Assembly (NCBI GenBank): GCA_030550775.1
Contig: JAUQOS010000012.1
Span: 1-36,286, forward strand
Direction of reading: 5' to 3'
Length of the DNA: 36,286 nucleotides
Origin: Armatimonadota bacterium
GTDB lineage: Bacteria > Armatimonadota > Fimbriimonadia > Fimbriimonadales > GBS-DC
In this document: one piece after another, positions 1 through 6,846 of the stretch
How the letters are laid out: each line of letters begins with the position of its first letter
Position numbering within the stretch: the stretch's first letter is position 1
Made by a program: the position numbers and the translations under genes
The notes under the pieces: generated by a model
Told to the model about the DNA's origin: nothing
The model's input: the letters and a program-made list of their open reading frames with translations, nothing else
The model's database searches: none

Positions 1-873
1 GCGGCGTCGGCGACGCAGGGCAAGCACGCCTACAACGCCGCTGCCCAGTGCTAACAGGCTCGCAGGCTCAGGCACGACCTCAAAGTTGTAAGTGGTGAAC
101 CGGTTATTGAAACCAAAGGTAATGTTGTCAACAGCCCCTGCGAACTCACCAACCCAACCCGAGCCGATGCCCGCGCTCACAGATACCACGAGCCAGTCGC
201 CAATCAGCTGCTTCCACTCGGAAACGGGCTTGAGCACATCGTTGATGTTCACATTCGGGTCGCCAAAGCCCAGCGTGCGCCCTGCCCAGAGTTTGTAATC
301 ACTTCCGATGATATCCTCGCTAACCCACTGGTCGGTGGGTACAGGATTTGTGCCCTGATTGTAGGCTCGCTCAAAAGTCAGGTAGCCAAAGCGTGGATTG
401 TTAATATCGGGGGCTACCACATACACACGAATCACTGGGTGAAACCACGGATTGACCGTGGAGCTGCCGGCGCGGTACCAGTCATAGCTTAGGTGGGTAA
501 GTTGACCGAAGGTTCCCAGAATGGAAGCTGGATTGTTCGGGTCAGCCTGGAAGTTCCCGAAGGCATCTGCGACTGGCGCTCCGAAATGCTCTATGTCGGC
601 TTTACCGGCGCCACTGGAGCTGCTCAAGTAAACCGAACCGTTGCCGTTACGCGGATAGTTGTTGCGAATACCCACCGAGGCACCGCCGCGCGTGTTATTG
701 TAGCGCCAGTTCGGGTGCCCGAAATTGGAGCCACGGCTGAAGTTATCGGGGTTCGTATAGAGGTCTCCCGGAACAGCGTTGCGCGAGTACACCGTAGCTG
801 TGTTTTGGGCAAACAAGGACGCAGTCAGCGCCAAAAGTCCCAGTGTAGCAACTATTCCGACTGTTGCGCGCAT
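1..873 (-). CDS. PEP-CTERM sorting domain protein (3' end cut by window)
   Basis: Reading from the ATG at 873 gives an open frame to the window edge (291 codons, no stop seen), so only the last residues are missing. The N-terminus (MRATVGIVATLGLLALTASLFAQ) is a Sec signal peptide with an AxA-like cleavage site at FAQ. The body is rich in N, G, S, W and Y with no enzyme motif I recognise. The C-terminus has the tripartite PEP-CTERM signal: VPEP, a hydrophobic helix, then a run of arginines. In this family the signal is recognised by an exosortase at the membrane, so an exported, surface or matrix role is likely. A GAGGTGG Shine-Dalgarno precedes the ATG by a few bases. It sits directly downstream of a second PEP-CTERM gene. 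The cargo function is unknown. Confidence 0.85.
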   Translation of the reverse strand, partial: MRATVGIVATLGLLALTASLFAQNTATVYSRNAVPGDLYTNPDNFSRGSNFGHPNWRYNNTRGGASVGIRNNYPRNGNGSVYLSSSSGAGKADIEHFGAPVADAFGNFQADPNNPASILGTFGQLTHLSYDWYRAGSSTVNPWFHPVIRVYVVAPDINNPRFGYLTFERAYNQGTNPVPTDQWVSEDIIGSDYKLWAGRTLGFGDPNVNINDVLKPVSEWKQLIGDWLVVSVSAGIGSGWVGEFAGAVDNITFGFNNRFTTYNFEVVPEPASLLALGSGVVGVLALRRRRR

Positions 874-1030
874 GCTTCCACCTCGCTATTGTTCGTATTG
901 ACAGCACCTGAGACTGTCGCATATATAGACTCTCGAAACACGCATTTCCGGACTTGCAAGCAGATGCAATTTGTGGTAAAATCAGTATCTTGGTAGGCGG
1001 TTTCTGGCGGCTCATCTGCTCGACCGATGC

Positions 1031-1059
1031 GATGCGCCTCCGCCCGCTGGGGGCGCATC
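1031..1059. other. Stable hairpin between the two PEP-CTERM genes
   Basis: GATGCGCCTCC (1031-1041) pairs with GGGGGCGCATC (1049-1059), an 11-bp stem with one T.G pair and a 7-nt loop. It lies about 30 bp after the end of the second PEP-CTERM gene on the minus strand. No T-run follows, so it could be a weak terminator or an mRNA 3' end stabiliser. Nothing else was recognised in the 216-bp gap. Confidence 0.5.
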
Positions 1060-1089
1060 GGAAACGGAGGTGCAACAGGTGCGATGCTC

Positions 1090-1770
1090 TCAGCGCGCAC
1101 GGCGACGACGCAAGCCAACTAAGCTTGCGAGCCCTGCACCTAACGCGAGCATACTCGCTGGCTCAGGCACATACGGCACCAGAATCAGGTCTTGGAATTG
1201 ACCGCTGCCCGCACGCAGGTAGAAATAGGGACCCGTATTGTTGCCAATCTGGCTGAGGAAGTTCTGTGCCGCTGCAATCGCGCCTGAAGTAGTATTTGTG
1301 AGGCTTACTCTGAAGTTTCCCTCAAAAAGATTGTCGTTTGCGGGGTTGTTGTAGCTGTCGTATACCAGCTCCCACAGCGCCAATTGGAAGCCAACCGCTT
1401 GGGCGGCATCGTTCCAGTTAATCGTGTCGTACAGCACAGCAAGCGCACCTGCGCGCCCGCGAGCAAGCCACACTTCGTAGGCGTAGGTGCTTCCAAAGTT
1501 AATGGTGTTTGCCAAGTCCACGCACGCGACATAGCCCGTGCCTTGCTGTGGTGGGTTGATTGCGAATAAGCCCGCACCTGCTACACCACTGAAGGGAGGC
1601 GAGCTGACATTCGCCTGTCCATTAGCCGAGCCCCAGCCCGTAATAGTAATCGTGGCAGTGCCGACAAACTGCTGTCGGTCATTAAGGAACATATTCTGCG
1701 CAAACGCAGCACAGCCGCAGACGACCCCGAGCGCAACAGTCCAAAGTAGTTTAGTGTATCGCATTGTCAT
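1090..1770 (-). CDS. PEP-CTERM sorting domain protein
   Basis: A 226-residue exported protein. Residues 1-25 form a signal peptide (basic start, hydrophobic core, AFAQ cleavage region). The C-terminus has VPEPASMLALGAGLASLVGL followed by RRRRAR, the classic PEP-CTERM motif, transmembrane helix and basic tail used for exosortase processing. The central part (cysteine-poor, rich in G, N, F and Y) shows no catalytic motif. The start is ambiguous: AGGAGG lies 4 nt before the ATG at 1770 and 10 nt before an in-frame ATG at 1764, and the second spacing is more usual. It shares C-terminal style with the adjacent gene downstream on the same strand, but the bodies look unrelated. The role is unknown, probably structural or matrix. 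Confidence 0.85.
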   Translation of the reverse strand: MTMRYTKLLWTVALGVVCGCAAFAQNMFLNDRQQFVGTATITITGWGSANGQANVSSPPFSGVAGAGLFAINPPQQGTGYVACVDLANTINFGSTYAYEVWLARGRAGALAVLYDTINWNDAAQAVGFQLALWELVYDSYNNPANDNLFEGNFRVSLTNTTSGAIAAAQNFLSQIGNNTGPYFYLRAGSGQFQDLILVPYVPEPASMLALGAGLASLVGLRRRRAR

Positions 1771-1892
1771 TATACCTCCTGACGGTATTTTTTCCAGGAC
1801 GTTTTCCTGGTTTCGCTTTTATAAGACTCAATCGGCACGCGCAAGCGGACATAGGTTTCGCTTGTATGCAGCCCGAGTTGCTCCCTACATGA

Positions 1893-1969
1893 GATTTCTC
1901 GCCTTCGGCTCGGAATGACAAGTTTACTTTCGTAAAAGCAGATCTGCCCTTCCGAGCGCAGCAGGAATC
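1893..1969. repeat. Dispersed repeat, CTCGCCTTCGGCTCGGAATG type, inverted pair
   Basis: One arm at 1893-1922 carries the core CTCGCCTTCGGCTCGGAATG. A degraded inverse arm lies at 1949-1969 (CTTCCGAGCGCAGCAGGAATC). The two arms can fold into a long imperfect hairpin. Related copies occur at about 3365, 3683, 3751, 7811 and 26518, always between genes. Confidence 0.8.
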
Positions 1970-2002
1970 GCATCCCCCGAGACAGATAGGTAGCAACTTG
2001 AG

Positions 2003-2461
2003 TTATTCTGATCCCCTTACTACTTTGCTCTGCTGTGTGCGCAAGAACCACGCCGCCAGCGCAATCCCAACACCGTCAATTAGCACATCCATCACCGTGC
2101 CTGTGCGTCCGGGTACGAACGATTGGTGAATCTCGTCTACGATGGCGCGGAGTAGGCTCACGATGACGGCAATCCGCAGCGCAGGGGCGTGCTCGTGCCC
2201 GAAGCTAACGCGCAACGCCCAATAGCCCACCAGCGTCAGCAACAGGTAGCCCGTGCCGTGCCCCGTTTTGCGGAATAAGAAGTTCAACAGCGCCAGTTGC
2301 GTCTCTGTAAGCTGCGCAGCAAAGTGTGGCGCCACCCAAGACAAAAACGCGCGCAGCCACTCTGCTGAGTGCTCAGAGCTACCGGCGCGCGAAGAAAAGT
2401 AAAAAATCACTAACAACATTCCGATCCACAGTATAGCGGGCAGATGGCGCACGAGCCGCAT
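2003..2461 (-). CDS. VanZ-like family membrane protein
   Basis: A 152-residue integral membrane protein. It starts at the ATG at 2461, whose A is also the last base of the TAA stop of the upstream permease gene (TAATG junction, translational coupling). Longer upstream starts are possible but would lie inside the permease gene. About four hydrophobic helices are visible. The VanZ-family signature DEIHQSFVPGRTGTVMDVLI lies near residues 109-128, after a GHGTGYLLLT helix. VanZ was named for low-level teicoplanin resistance, but the biochemical role of most members is unknown. Coupling to a metal ABC permease is probably only positional. Confidence 0.8.
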   Translation of the reverse strand: MRLVRHLPAILWIGMLLVIFYFSSRAGSSEHSAEWLRAFLSWVAPHFAAQLTETQLALLNFLFRKTGHGTGYLLLTLVGYWALRVSFGHEHAPALRIAVIVSLLRAIVDEIHQSFVPGRTGTVMDVLIDGVGIALAAWFLRTQQSKVVRGSE

Positions 2462-3273
2462 TACTGAGCCACTCCCTGCGCCGGTCGCACTAAAGCAACC
2501 GCGACAAACAGCATAACCGCTACAAGCGCGGCGGCAGCCCCAGGCGGTATCGGCTGCCACAAGGCGAGGCTGAAGCCAGCGACCAAACTCACCATGCCGA
2601 GCAGCGCGCTGAGCCACAACATACTGCGCAAGCTGTGCGCCAGCACACGCGCGGTAGCAGCAGGCAACACCAGCAACGCGCTAATCGGCAGGATGCCCAC
2701 CCCACGCACCCCCACCGCTATCGCCAGCGACAACCCCACCAGAAACAGCGTCTCCACCGCGCGTACGGGCACGCCCTGCGCCAACGCCAACTCCCGATGG
2801 AAACCGATACGCACCAACGGGCGTGCCAGCACCAGAAGCATCGCCACCAACAAGCAGTCAATCCCAAACAGCCGCCACAAATCGCCTTGCTCAATCGCCA
2901 GCACATCGCCAAAGAGCAATGCCCCCAGCGCGAGGGGCGTTTCGGCAAGACTAGCAATCGCAATCCCCAACGCAGAGATTCCCGTAATGGCGACCACCAG
3001 CAGCGTTTCAGTGGGTAGCTGCGTGCGAGCACGGAACCACGCCACCAACAGTGCAAAAATCGGCGCGGTTAGTAGCAGCGCATCACCCACTTGCAGCCCT
3101 AGAAGCCCCGCCACCGCAGCCCCCGTAAACGCAGAGTGCGACACAGCGTCGCTGAAATAGCTAATCCGCTGCCCCACGACGAACACGCCCAGCACAGGAT
3201 ACACCGCTGCCAGTAACGCCATCGCCACCAGCGCGTTGCGCACAAACTCGAACTCCAGCCACTCCAGTAGCAT
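2461..3273 (-). CDS. Metal ABC transporter permease (ZnuB/MntB, ABC-3 family)
   Basis: A 270-residue, highly hydrophobic protein with about eight transmembrane helices. The conserved ABC-3 permease features are present: DAVSHSAFTGAAVAGLLGL near residue 38 and GILPISALLVLPAATA in the C-terminal half. The family imports Zn, Mn or Fe with an ATPase (ZnuC-like) and a substrate-binding lipoprotein (ZnuA-like). Neither partner is in the window, so this gene is an orphan here. An in-frame extension to 3462 exists, but it runs through a copy of the dispersed repeat and is therefore unlikely. The ATG at 3273 lies 8 nt after a GGTATGCT promoter-like box, which supports a leaderless start there. Metal specificity cannot be read from the sequence. 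Confidence 0.85.
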   Translation of the reverse strand: MLLEWLEFEFVRNALVAMALLAAVYPVLGVFVVGQRISYFSDAVSHSAFTGAAVAGLLGLQVGDALLLTAPIFALLVAWFRARTQLPTETLLVVAITGISALGIAIASLAETPLALGALLFGDVLAIEQGDLWRLFGIDCLLVAMLLVLARPLVRIGFHRELALAQGVPVRAVETLFLVGLSLAIAVGVRGVGILPISALLVLPAATARVLAHSLRSMLWLSALLGMVSLVAGFSLALWQPIPPGAAAALVAVMLFVAVALVRPAQGVAQ

Positions 3274-3281
3274 CAGGCAAA

Positions 3282-3289
3282 AGCATACC
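3282..3289 (-). promoter_or_regulatory. GGTATGCT box before the metal permease
   Basis: On the minus strand GGTATGCT is followed by 8 nt and the permease ATG. No Shine-Dalgarno lies between. It fits the GGTAnnnT pattern seen before several other genes here; the TATGCT hexamer matches the -10 consensus at four of six positions. Confidence 0.45.
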
Positions 3290-3364
3290 TCACGATAGGC
3301 GCAGAATACACACCCCGCCCCCGACACGCCGTATTCGCGCCCTCGAACCCAAGTTGCTCTGTAA

Positions 3365-3447
3365 GATTCCTCGCCTTCGGCTCGGAACGACAAGTATTGG
3401 TAGGAGCAAAGTCGTTTGTCCCTCCGAGCAAAGCGACTGACGAGGGT
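3365..3447. repeat. Dispersed repeat, inverted pair
   Basis: The forward arm at 3365-3393 (GATTCCTCGCCTTCGGCTCG, then GAACGACAAG) faces a degenerate inverse arm at 3411-3447 (CCCTCCGAGCAAAGCGACTG). It is the same family as the copy at 1893. Confidence 0.75.
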
Positions 3448-3504
3448 ACAGGGCTGCCTCAACCGCCAAAACCGTTGCCTGATTTCCCCGAACCCCCTCC
3501 GTTA

Positions 3505-3571
3505 GGTTCCCCCTACCAGTAGGGAGAACCAGGCAATTCCTTCTCGGTTCCCCTCGCGTGCGGGGGGAACC
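3505..3571. repeat. Two tandem GGTTC...GAACC hairpins
   Basis: 3505-3530 folds as GGTTCcCCCTA/TAGGGaGAACC with a CCAG loop (one mismatch). 3546-3571 folds as GGTTCCCC/GGGGAACC. The flanks read CCCCCTCC on the left and GGAGGGGG on the right, so the whole block (about 3493-3583) is itself an inverted repeat, a REP/BIME-like architecture. Confidence 0.65.
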
Positions 3572-3682
3572 TGCAGGAGGGGGGCAGAGTTGGAAAATCT
3601 ACTGCAAGAAACGCGCGGTGGAATCCAAGCGATGTACCCTTGTCAGGAGCGCAGCGACGGGGCTCAATCGCACTCTGCCAGA

Positions 3683-3829
3683 GATTCCTCGCCTGCGGCT
3701 CGGAATGACAGTGTAGGTTCCCTGCGCTCTTCGGCTTAGAAGGACAGTGGAGGTTCTTCACCTTCGGCTCGGAATGACAGACACATTTTGCGCAAAAGCC
3801 CTGTCATTCTCAGCGCAGAGAGTAATCTC
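3683..3829. repeat. Cluster of dispersed repeat copies
   Basis: Forward arms lie at 3683-3711 and 3751-3780, with a decayed arm at 3724-3748. An inverse arm lies at 3801-3829 (CTGTCATTCTCAGCGCAGAG). The copies are the same type as at 1893, 7811 and 26518. Confidence 0.75.
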
Positions 3830-3887
3830 GCCCGACCGAAACGGGCAAGCAGCAACTTGGGTTACTTAAAGACCCCAAACACACATG

Positions 3888-3911
3888 GGGGGCAGGTTTC
3901 GACCTGCCCCC
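3888..3911 (-). terminator. Hairpin, possible terminator of the isomerase-like gene
   Basis: GGGGGCAGGT (3888-3897) and ACCTGCCCCC (3902-3911) form a perfect 10-bp stem with a 4-nt loop, about 80 bp after the stop of the minus-strand gene at 3990. On the minus strand the hairpin is followed by CATGTGTGTTTGG, moderately T-rich rather than a clean T-run. Confidence 0.5.
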
Positions 3912-3989
3912 GCTGGCTCTCGCAGCTCTGACACCCTCCGAACGCTGTAGACGAGATCCTGTAAGGCTGGTCGGCGAGGACGCTGCCAA

Positions 3990-5030
3990 CTACGATTTGC
4001 GTTCAAATGCAGTGTCAAAGGCAATCGCGGAAGGCTCGAAGTCCAGCTGGCGCACGAACGCGCATGCCTCCCGTGCCCCGTGTTCGCGATCCATGCCGCT
4101 ATCTTCCCACTCAACCGAGAGCGGTCCGCGATAGCCAATTTCGTTCAGCGCACGGATAATCTCCTCGAAGTTGATGGAGCCGCGCCCGGGCGAGCGGAAG
4201 TCCCAGTAGCGACGCGGATCACCGAAGTTCAAGTGCCCACCGAATACCCCCGACAGGCGCGGCGTCGGCGACCACCATACATCCTTTACATGCATATGAA
4301 AGATGCGGTCGCGGAAGCGGCGGATGAACTCCACATAGTCTACGCCTTGATACCCCAGATGGCTGGGGTCGTAGTTGAAGCCGAAGCGTCGGTGCCCGTT
4401 GACGGCCTGAATAGCACGTTCGGCAGTCACGATGTCATAGGCGATCTCCGTGGGGTGCACCTCCAACGCGAAGTAGACATCCTCCTGCTCGAACACCTCC
4501 AAAATCGGCAGCCAGCGGTTAGCGAAATCGGCGAAGCCGCGCTCCACCAAATCGGGTGGGTTGGGCGGAAACGAGTAAAGATACTGCCAGATACTGCTAC
4601 CTGTGAAGCCGTTGACCACCACACGCGTGAGTTGTTGTTTGACTTCTTCGGGCGCAGCGTTAAAGAACTTGCGGGCTGCACGAGCGGTATTCTTCATCTC
4701 TTCCGCTGCGCGTTGACGCACGCCTTCAGGATTCCCATCGCCCCACACGCGCGAAGGCAAAATCGCCTTGTGCCGCTCATCAATCGGGTCGCACACCGCC
4801 TGCCCCACCAAGTGGTTGCTGATGGCAAAGCATTTCAGCCCATAGCGGGTGAGGATTTCCCAGCGGGATTCACAATATCCCTCCTCAGTGAGAGCACGCT
4901 CCACATCGAAATGATCGCCCCAGCAGGCAAGCTCCAAACCGTCGTAGCCAAACTCTTTGGCTTTTTGCGCCATTACCTCAAGGGGCAAATCCGCCCACTG
5001 TCCCGTAAACAAAGTTACAGGTCGCGCCAT
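3990..5030 (-). CDS. Sugar phosphate isomerase/epimerase-like TIM barrel protein
   Basis: 346 residues, resembling the xylose isomerase-like AP endonuclease 2 superfamily (COG1082 type). Visible landmarks are [15 protein letters not shown] near residue 28, [12 protein letters not shown] near 194, [15 protein letters not shown] near 222, FHMHVKDVW near 248 and [13 protein letters not shown] near 303. Their E, D and H residues are where this family binds a divalent metal. Members isomerise, epimerise or oxidise sugars and inositols; the substrate cannot be inferred. The start at 5030 is chosen because GGAGG sits 8 nt upstream and [12 protein letters not shown] begins the first barrel strand. 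The gene is divergent from the GT2 gene with 77 bp between. A long open frame on the opposite strand is a compositional shadow. Confidence 0.85.
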   Translation of the reverse strand: MARPVTLFTGQWADLPLEVMAQKAKEFGYDGLELACWGDHFDVERALTEEGYCESRWEILTRYGLKCFAISNHLVGQAVCDPIDERHKAILPSRVWGDGNPEGVRQRAAEEMKNTARAARKFFNAAPEEVKQQLTRVVVNGFTGSSIWQYLYSFPPNPPDLVERGFADFANRWLPILEVFEQEDVYFALEVHPTEIAYDIVTAERAIQAVNGHRRFGFNYDPSHLGYQGVDYVEFIRRFRDRIFHMHVKDVWWSPTPRLSGVFGGHLNFGDPRRYWDFRSPGRGSINFEEIIRALNEIGYRGPLSVEWEDSGMDREHGAREACAFVRQLDFEPSAIAFDTAFERKS

Positions 5031-5092
5031 CGTTGGTACCTCCCGTGTACAGGTTCGCGTCTGCTGCCGAAGTTCCTGCCCCACTGCTGCGG

Positions 5093-5100
5093 GGTATCCT
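5093..5100 (+). promoter_or_regulatory. GGTATCCT box before the GT2 gene
   Basis: GGTATCCT ends 7 nt before the ATG at 5108. No Shine-Dalgarno fits in between. It is a candidate -10 element for a leaderless mRNA and agrees with GGTAnnnT boxes elsewhere in the window. TATCCT is a weak -10 match. Confidence 0.4.
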
Positions 5101-5107
5101 TCTGCCA

Positions 5108-5995
5108 ATGGCAGAAATAACCCTCACCATTCAGATTGTCAACTGGAACGCGCGGGAGCCATTGCGTGCCGCCCTGCGCTCCATTTTGGCGCATCCTCCT
5201 CACTTCCCCTACGAAATCATCGTGGTGGATAACGCCTCCAGCGACGGTAGCGTACAGATGCTGGAGAAAGAGTTTCCTGAGATTAAACTTATAGTTAGCG
5301 AGCAAAACTTGGGATTTTCGCGCGGGCATAACTTGGCTGCTCGTGCAGCACGCGGAAAGTATCAGTTTATTCTCAATCCTGATACAGAAGTGATGCCGAA
5401 CGCGCTCGACCTGCTTGTTGAATTTGCAGAAAAACACCCAGAAGTTGCAATTATTGGTCCCAAGATTCTAAACCCAGACGGCAGCCTTCAATACTCGTGT
5501 CGGCGGTTCCCAAACCCAACGGCAGCGCTGTTTCGCAACACCCCCCTCGGCAAACTCTTTCCCAACAACCGCTACACCCGTGAATATCTGATGACCGACT
5601 GGGATCATAGCTCCATTCGCGAGGTGGACTGGGTGTCGGGAGCTGCCCTGTTCATTCAGCGTGAAGTGTTTGAGCGGTTAGGGGGCTTCGACGAGCAGTT
5701 TTTCATGTACTGCGAGGATATGGATTTATGTTATCGCGCATGGCAGGCGGGGTATAAAGTCGTTTATTATCCAGAGCCAGTAATCATCCACGCTATTGGG
5801 CGCAGTACTGACTTGGTGGCAAATAAAATGATTATTACTTTCCATCGCAGCATGTATCTGTTCTATAAAAAGCACTACACACATAAGATCTTTCCGCCGT
5901 TGCGCCCACTGGTGCCAATCGGCTTGGCGCTGCGGGCGTCAATATTCTTGCTCAAGAACTATAAGGACTCACTGGTGCGCCGTCTGCGTCGCTGA
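5108..5995 (+). CDS. GT2 family glycosyltransferase (rhamnosyltransferase-like)
   Basis: 295 residues with the GT-A fold of family 2. VDNASSDGS near residue 36 is the nucleotide-binding loop, NPDTE near residue 92 is the DxD-type metal site, and [25 protein letters not shown] with [13 protein letters not shown] (about 175-215) is the acceptor and catalytic-base region typical of the WbbL/rhamnosyltransferase branch. A hydrophobic C-terminal stretch suggests peripheral membrane attachment. It probably adds a sugar from an NDP-sugar to a cell-surface glycan. The start at 5108 is preferred to 5033 because the shorter form begins directly with the first beta strand (LTIQIVNWN). No other glycan genes adjoin it, and its 3' end abuts a decayed Uma2 gene on the other strand. 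Confidence 0.87.
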   Translation: MAEITLTIQIVNWNAREPLRAALRSILAHPPHFPYEIIVVDNASSDGSVQMLEKEFPEIKLIVSEQNLGFSRGHNLAARAARGKYQFILNPDTEVMPNALDLLVEFAEKHPEVAIIGPKILNPDGSLQYSCRRFPNPTAALFRNTPLGKLFPNNRYTREYLMTDWDHSSIREVDWVSGAALFIQREVFERLGGFDEQFFMYCEDMDLCYRAWQAGYKVVYYPEPVIIHAIGRSTDLVANKMIITFHRSMYLFYKKHYTHKIFPPLRPLVPIGLALRASIFLLKNYKDSLVRRLRR

Positions 5996-6291
5996 CGGCT
6001 CTAAGTGCTGTTTCACTAACTTCTACAACGAGTGCCGCGCGTGGGCGATGGTGCGTCTCAAAGTCATGCTTAGTGCCTCTGACCACCGCTAAACCGAGCA
6101 GGGGTTCATCAGGGCATCGGCATAGAGGCTGATTGTATTCGCGTAGGGCGTGTCCCTCAGCAGCTCCTTGTACAACTACTCACCCTTGTTGAGTTCTGTG
6201 CGTCCTCAGGGTGTAACAGCCCAGCGGCTTCCATACGATACAAGTCTGTACGAGTGAACCGCCGTAGCCTTGTAGGTATTGAGATTGGCAT
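5993..6291 (-). pseudogene. Decayed Uma2 (DUF820)-family gene
   Basis: The minus strand from an ATG at 6291 reads PTRLRRFTRTDLYRMEAAGL then LHPED, which matches the N-terminus of Uma2-family putative endonucleases (PD-(D/E)XK fold). That frame ends in TGA near 6160. The next frame carries AVVRGTKHDF and then PRAALVVEVSETAL, matching the conserved Uma2 core in which the VVEVS glutamate is catalytic. The middle third is absent, the frame shifts and the C-terminus is lost where it meets the glycosyltransferase gene. Uma2 genes are abundant, expand and decay quickly in cyanobacteria and Armatimonadota. The assignment is from memory of the family motifs. Confidence 0.6.
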
Positions 6292-6309
6292 GGGGCGACG
6301 CAAGTATAC

Positions 6310-6339
6310 TTAAAAAATGAGGCTCGCACAGCGAGCCTC
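6310..6339 (-). terminator. Rho-independent terminator
   Basis: On the minus strand GAGGCTCGC-TGT-GCGAGCCTC is a perfect 9-bp stem with a 3-nt loop (6339-6319), followed by ATTTTTTAAG. This is the cleanest intrinsic terminator in the window. It ends the transcript of the glycine-rich gene and/or of the structured element at 6340-6414. Confidence 0.85.
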
Positions 6340-6414
6340 TGGCAGAGATGCTCTTGTGGGTTAGAGAGCAGGACGACCCTTGCTCATGTGGATTAGACGG
6401 AGCACCTCTGCCAG
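6339..6414 (-). ncRNA. Twin-hairpin structured element, possible small RNA or 3' UTR motif
   Basis: An outer inverted repeat CTGGCAGAG (6339-6347) / CTCTGCCAG (6406-6414) encloses two similar units. On the plus strand these are TGCTC-TTGTGGGTTAGA-GAGCA (6349-6370) and TGCTC-ATGTGGATTAGACG-GAGCA (6381-6404). Each can fold alone (TGCTC/GAGCA), or the outer TGCTC can pair with the far GAGCA to extend the outer stem to about 14 bp. The loops share TGTGGRTTAGA. An intrinsic terminator follows immediately on the minus strand. It lacks a T-loop sequence, so it is not a tRNA. I do not recognise it as a known riboswitch. Confidence 0.4.
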
Positions 6415-6428
6415 TGTTCTGTGCGTTT

Positions 6429-6761
6429 TCAGTAATCTTCAGGCATTTCGCCCCGGCGTCCGAAGCCACCGCCGCCTCTACCACCCGGTGGTGCGCTTGG
6501 AGCAGCAGCGGCAGGGGCAGGTCCGCCAGGCGGCGCGCCGAAACCGCCCATCATTGGGGTACCGAAGCCGCCACCTCCTGCAGGCGCAGCTGCCGCCGAC
6601 AGCGGATCTTCAATCTTGCGTGCCAAACCGTCTAAGTCGGGCACCTGAGGCGCAGGCAGTGGCTGGGGCATCATATTGTTGCTCAGCACCACCAGCACAA
6701 TCAGCAATACCACGCCCAGTGCAATCACGCCAATCCCAATCGGGTCTACGCCTTTGCGCAT
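6429..6761 (-). CDS. Small membrane-anchored Gly/Ala/Pro-rich protein
   Basis: 110 residues, not recognised as a known family. A short basic start (MRKGVDP) is followed by one hydrophobic helix (about residues 8-28), a proline-rich linker, a short DLDGLARKIEDP segment, and a low-complexity tail of GGGGFG, APPGG and AAAA blocks ending in an acidic MPEDY. The ATG at 6761 is supported by GGAGG 7 nt upstream. The predicted topology is a single-pass anchor with a flexible tail. It is divergent from the ChaN-like gene and followed by the twin-hairpin element and a strong terminator. Low-complexity tails weaken homology searches, but the codon pattern, RBS and terminator all favour a real gene. Confidence 0.65.
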   Translation of the reverse strand: MRKGVDPIGIGVIALGVVLLIVLVVLSNNMMPQPLPAPQVPDLDGLARKIEDPLSAAAAPAGGGGFGTPMMGGFGAPPGGPAPAAAAPSAPPGGRGGGGFGRRGEMPEDY

Positions 6762-6787
6762 TGGTTTGCCTCCGTATCGTCGCCCCA

Positions 6788-6795
6788 ATTCTACC
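6788..6795 (-). promoter_or_regulatory. GGTAGAAT box before the glycine-rich gene
   Basis: GGTAGAAT on the minus strand lies 26 nt before the ATG at 6761, leaving room for a short leader with the GGAGG site. It matches the GGTAnnnT pattern. No -35 element was identified. Confidence 0.4.
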
Positions 6796-6846
6796 CCGAG
6801 TCTCTTTTTCCTGCAGGAGCATCAACCGACGCGGCGAACTCTGCTG

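Larger units (their letters stand above)
3274..3989. other. Gene-free tract rich in repeats and hairpins
   Basis: In this 716-bp stretch I see no credible gene. It contains three or more copies of the CTCGCCTTCGGCTCGGAATG repeat (3365, 3683, 3751 and an inverse arm at about 3803), a pair of GGTTC/GAACC hairpins (3505-3571), and a perfect 10-bp hairpin at 3888. Short frames that appear coding here translate the repeat itself. Confidence 0.75.

Noticed and set aside
898-927. Plus-strand TTGACA-N18-TATATA between the PEP-CTERM genes
   Set aside because: It faces no plus-strand gene; both neighbours are on the minus strand. Probably chance, or an antisense start at most.
2461-3462. N-terminally extended form of the metal permease starting at 3462
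   Set aside because: The extra 63 residues translate a copy of the dispersed repeat (SFRAEGEES) and have no similarity to ABC-3 permeases.
3513-3761. 82-codon minus-strand frame in the gene-free tract
   Set aside because: Its peptide (HSEPQARNLW and similar) is a translation of the dispersed repeat and the GGTTC hairpins, not a conserved protein.
4080-5120. Long open frame (346 codons) on the plus strand opposite the isomerase-like gene
   Set aside because: It is fully antisense to a gene with clear family motifs and a good RBS, and its translation shows no domain. High G+C codon usage commonly opens the opposite strand.
6339-6414. tRNA gene
   Set aside because: The length of 76 nt and closing stem are suggestive, but there is no TPsiC sequence, anticodon arm or CCA-compatible acceptor, and the outer stem is too long.
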